This document shows positions 62,120-64,000 of a stretch of 64,000 nucleotides of DNA, in pieces. The translations under genes and the position numbers were made by a program. The stretch comes from Janthinobacterium sp. J1-1 (GTDB lineage: Bacteria; Pseudomonadota; Gammaproteobacteria; Burkholderiales; Burkholderiaceae_D). A model generated the notes under the pieces. That model was given only the letters and a program-made list of their open reading frames with translations. It was not told where the DNA came from and ran no database searches. The DNA lies in NCBI RefSeq assembly GCF_030944405.1, contig NZ_CP132339.1, forward strand, positions 2,542,001 to 2,606,000. Direction: 5' to 3'. Each line of letters begins with the position of its first letter. The stretch's first letter is position 1.

Positions 62120-63132
62120 CGGCCGATAATGGCGTTGCTGCGTGGCCGTGTCGGCGCCTGCGTGATGGCGTTGCTGCGCGGCCGGGTGATGCTCATTTCG
62201 TTGCCGGCGTCGTAATAGCCCTGCGCTACCGCGTGCGACAGGTAGGAGGCGAGCCACGTGGCGCCGCCCGCGCTTTCATGCGGTTTGGTCAGCACCGGCA
62301 AGGGCACGGCATTGTATTTGTTGCGGCCGATATCGGTTTTGCCCGCCAGATAGGCGTCCGCATAGCCTTTTTGCAGTACGGCGTCGACGGCGGCTGGCAT
62401 TTTTTCGCGCAGGGTGGTCTTGTAGCCGGTGACCACGGTGCTGATGCTTTGCACCCGTTCCTGCATGGCCGTCAGGTATTGCTGGATCTGCGTCAGCGCG
62501 ATATTGAGCGACGAGGCTGCCGCCTGGACCTTGAAGGTGGCCGTCGGGAACGTGACGGCGTCATCGAATGTGGCGATGGTGGGCGGCAGGGCGGTGATGT
62601 AATTGCACACCTGCTTGTATTGCTCCATCGCCTTGGTGGCCAGTTCCGCCGCTTCGGTGTCGCTGGTGTACAGCATCGATACTTCGCCGCCGGCCTGCTT
62701 GTTCAAGGCGCCGTCCGCTTCGCGGATGCTGCGCGTATGCAGCTCGGCTTTCGCTTCGGTGGCGGCCATGGTGATGGTTTTCGACACGATGGTCGACAGC
62801 ACGGGAATCGGAATCTTGCTGGCCAGTTCGGACAGGGCTTTTTCCGCCAGGCCGACCAGCACGCTGGCGACGTCGTTCTTGTTGGCAAACATGACGCCCA
62901 GCTGCAATTTCAGCTGCGCCTTGAAGGTGGTGGTGAACGCGTCCTTGGATTTCTTGCGCAAACTGGCGTAGGTATCCTTGGCCTGGTCGAGATAGCCGGT
63001 GACAATGCCCATGTTGGCGCGCGCCATGCGGTCGAACAGGGCGCGGTAGCCGGCCTCCAGTGCTTCTTCGTAATACAAGGCCAGCGCTTTTCCAATCGCT
63101 GTCTTGTCCGCCTCGCTTAATGGATAGGGCAT
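62116..63132 (-). CDS. Hypothetical protein, helical, with C-terminal RPRSNAI repeat
   Basis: A 338-residue mostly helical protein that I do not recognise. It begins MPYPLSEADKTAIGKALALYYEEALEAGYRAL and contains LVGLAEKALSELASKIPIPVLSTIVSKTITMAATEAKAELHTR, a long amphipathic region. Near the C-terminus the 7-mer RPRSNAI occurs twice, encoded by two near-identical 20-base runs 36 bases apart (62129-62148 and 62165-62184). No signal peptide is clear. AAGGAAA precedes the start at 63132. It may be an accessory or effector-like protein. Confidence 0.75.
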   Translation of the reverse strand: MPYPLSEADKTAIGKALALYYEEALEAGYRALFDRMARANMGIVTGYLDQAKDTYASLRKKSKDAFTTTFKAQLKLQLGVMFANKNDVASVLVGLAEKALSELASKIPIPVLSTIVSKTITMAATEAKAELHTRSIREADGALNKQAGGEVSMLYTSDTEAAELATKAMEQYKQVCNYITALPPTIATFDDAVTFPTATFKVQAAASSLNIALTQIQQYLTAMQERVQSISTVVTGYKTTLREKMPAAVDAVLQKGYADAYLAGKTDIGRNKYNAVPLPVLTKPHESAGGATWLASYLSHAVAQGYYDAGNEMSITRPRSNAITQAPTRPRSNAIIGR

Positions 63133-63281
63133 CAACTTTCCTTCATATAGGTAGGTATGTTCGAAATCACCACGCCGGGCTGGCAAGGCGTTGGTACGAC
63201 AACAGCATGGGCGAATTTGTAGCCACTTCGCCAATAATTGTAACTCGGATGGCCAGTCTTGACGGCATCAACCGATGGCGC

Positions 63282-63965
63282 TCAAGCGGCCGCCGCCAGG
63301 TGCGAGCGGGCGTGCGACTGCGTCATTTTCCGGTGCACGCCGGCCATGAATTGGGACTGCTTGAACTTCCTGATCATGGCCGTAAACAGCAGCGAGGTGG
63401 CGACGAAAAACAGGCTGCAATACAGATAGATCGGCACCATGGCGCCGGTGCCGCTGGCGGCGATGACGGTATTGCAGCGGCTGACCAGTTCGCTGACGCC
63501 GACCAGCGACGAACCCGACGAGGCGACGAAGGAAATCAGGAACACATTGATCCAGTTGGGGATGAACAGCATCACGGCGTCGACATCGCCGCGGCTCCAC
63601 GCGCGGTGCGCGGCCACCAGGCTCTCGGCCGTGAACGACAGTGGCGAGGCCGACAGGCCGATCACCGCCTTGACCCAGGGCGCGATAAAGATGGTCACGC
63701 CGATGCCGGGAATCGTGATCTCGCTGGGCAGCACGAACACCACGTAGAAGATCAGCGCCAGGGTCGGCACGGCGCCCAGGGTGGTCGACACGCGCGCCGC
63801 CGCCCGCGACAGCGCGCCGCTGCTCCTGACGCGCAGCCAGGCCAGCAGCGCGCCCAGCAGCGAGCCGAGCGAGACGGCGCAGATGGCGATAAAGACATTC
63901 CACAGGAAGCCTTGCAGCAGGAAGGGCGTCCAGGTGGCCAGCAGGCTCAGGGTGTCGAAGTTCAT
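63282..63965 (-). CDS. Polar amino-acid-type ABC transporter permease
   Basis: A 227-residue integral membrane protein of the HisQ/HisM type. Segments: LLQGFLWNVFIAICAVSLGSLLGALLAWL, TLALIFYVVFVLP, FIAPWVKAVIGLS, FIPNWINVFLISFVASSGSSLVGVSELV and YLYCSLFFVATSLLFTAMI. The EAA-like loop reads AAHRAWSRGDVDAVMLFIPNW, degenerate but in place. The start overlaps the stop of an upstream gene by 4 bases (ATGA), and that gene runs off the window. Confidence 0.85.
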   Translation of the reverse strand: MNFDTLSLLATWTPFLLQGFLWNVFIAICAVSLGSLLGALLAWLRVRSSGALSRAAARVSTTLGAVPTLALIFYVVFVLPSEITIPGIGVTIFIAPWVKAVIGLSASPLSFTAESLVAAHRAWSRGDVDAVMLFIPNWINVFLISFVASSGSSLVGVSELVSRCNTVIAASGTGAMVPIYLYCSLFFVATSLLFTAMIRKFKQSQFMAGVHRKMTQSHARSHLAAAA

Positions 63966-64000
63966 GGATGTACGGCCGGGCGCAGCAGGACCGCCTCAAA
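63962..64000 (-). CDS. C-terminal end of an upstream transporter gene (partial)
   Basis: The minus-strand frame open at the window edge encodes the last 12 residues FEAVLLRPAVHP before TGA. It is translationally coupled to the permease by ATGA overlap, so it is probably another part of the same ABC transporter. Too short to name. Confidence 0.45.
   Translation of the reverse strand, partial: FEAVLLRPAVHP

Overview
High-GC DNA with dense, mostly ATGA-overlapping operons and gene content typical of Betaproteobacteria, most like the Oxalobacteraceae (Janthinobacterium/Massilia/Duganella group). This assignment is by gene content and composition only. The window is chromosomal in character: no tRNA, rRNA, CRISPR array, complete insertion sequence or prophage was found.

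Layout. 1-7 kb: end of an eda gene, a small HEMVH metallopeptidase-like protein, a PNPOx-family protein, a CheY-CheC-GGDEF signalling operon, rpiA, and an FAD-linked 2-hydroxyacid dehydrogenase followed by a HexR/RpiR-type regulator. 7.2-18.8 kb: a catabolic island for a sugar or polyol that I cannot name. It has a cupin phosphoglucose isomerase, an AroE-like dehydrogenase, a three-gene ribose-type ABC importer, an FGGY kinase, a HAD phosphatase, two SDR dehydrogenases, a GldA-type dehydrogenase, a UlaG-like metallo-beta-lactamase-fold protein and a TetR regulator. It starts at a strong sigma70 promoter whose -10 lies under a 9-3-9 palindrome. 18.7-30 kb: a membrane protein, yggX, kdsA plus a fused kdsB-kdsC, argA divergent from hrpA, a PRC-barrel protein and a PHB-depolymerase-like esterase. 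29.8-37.5 kb: an antiporter-like protein, the SOS genes imuA-imuB behind a LexA box, an alpha/beta hydrolase, a GST and an M61 peptidase.

37.5-43.5 kb holds the most unusual system: a four-gene operon in which every junction is a 4-bp ATGA overlap. In order of transcription it encodes an ECF sigma factor, a one-TM anti-sigma-like protein, a caspase-fold (C14) protein with a His/Cys dyad, and a large TPR-CHAT protein with its own His/Cys dyad. Both protease-like proteins carry predicted export signals.

43.7-54.6 kb: a mini LuxR-type HTH protein, a lipoprotein, an Hsp20 chaperone, a DegP/HtrA protease with a QseBC-like two-component pair, a fused CoaD-HD phosphohydrolase, an NahD-type isomerase, a cluster of small genes ending in a COQ7-like protein, and a methyl-accepting chemotaxis protein. 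55-64 kb: a TonB-dependent receptor, an atypical PhzF-like protein, dnaE2 behind a second LexA box (split from imuAB by about 25 kb), a GNAT protein, an unknown protein and a polar amino-acid-type ABC permease running to the window edge.

Functions are read from motifs and remembered family features. No database search was possible, so substrates and novelty claims are inference.
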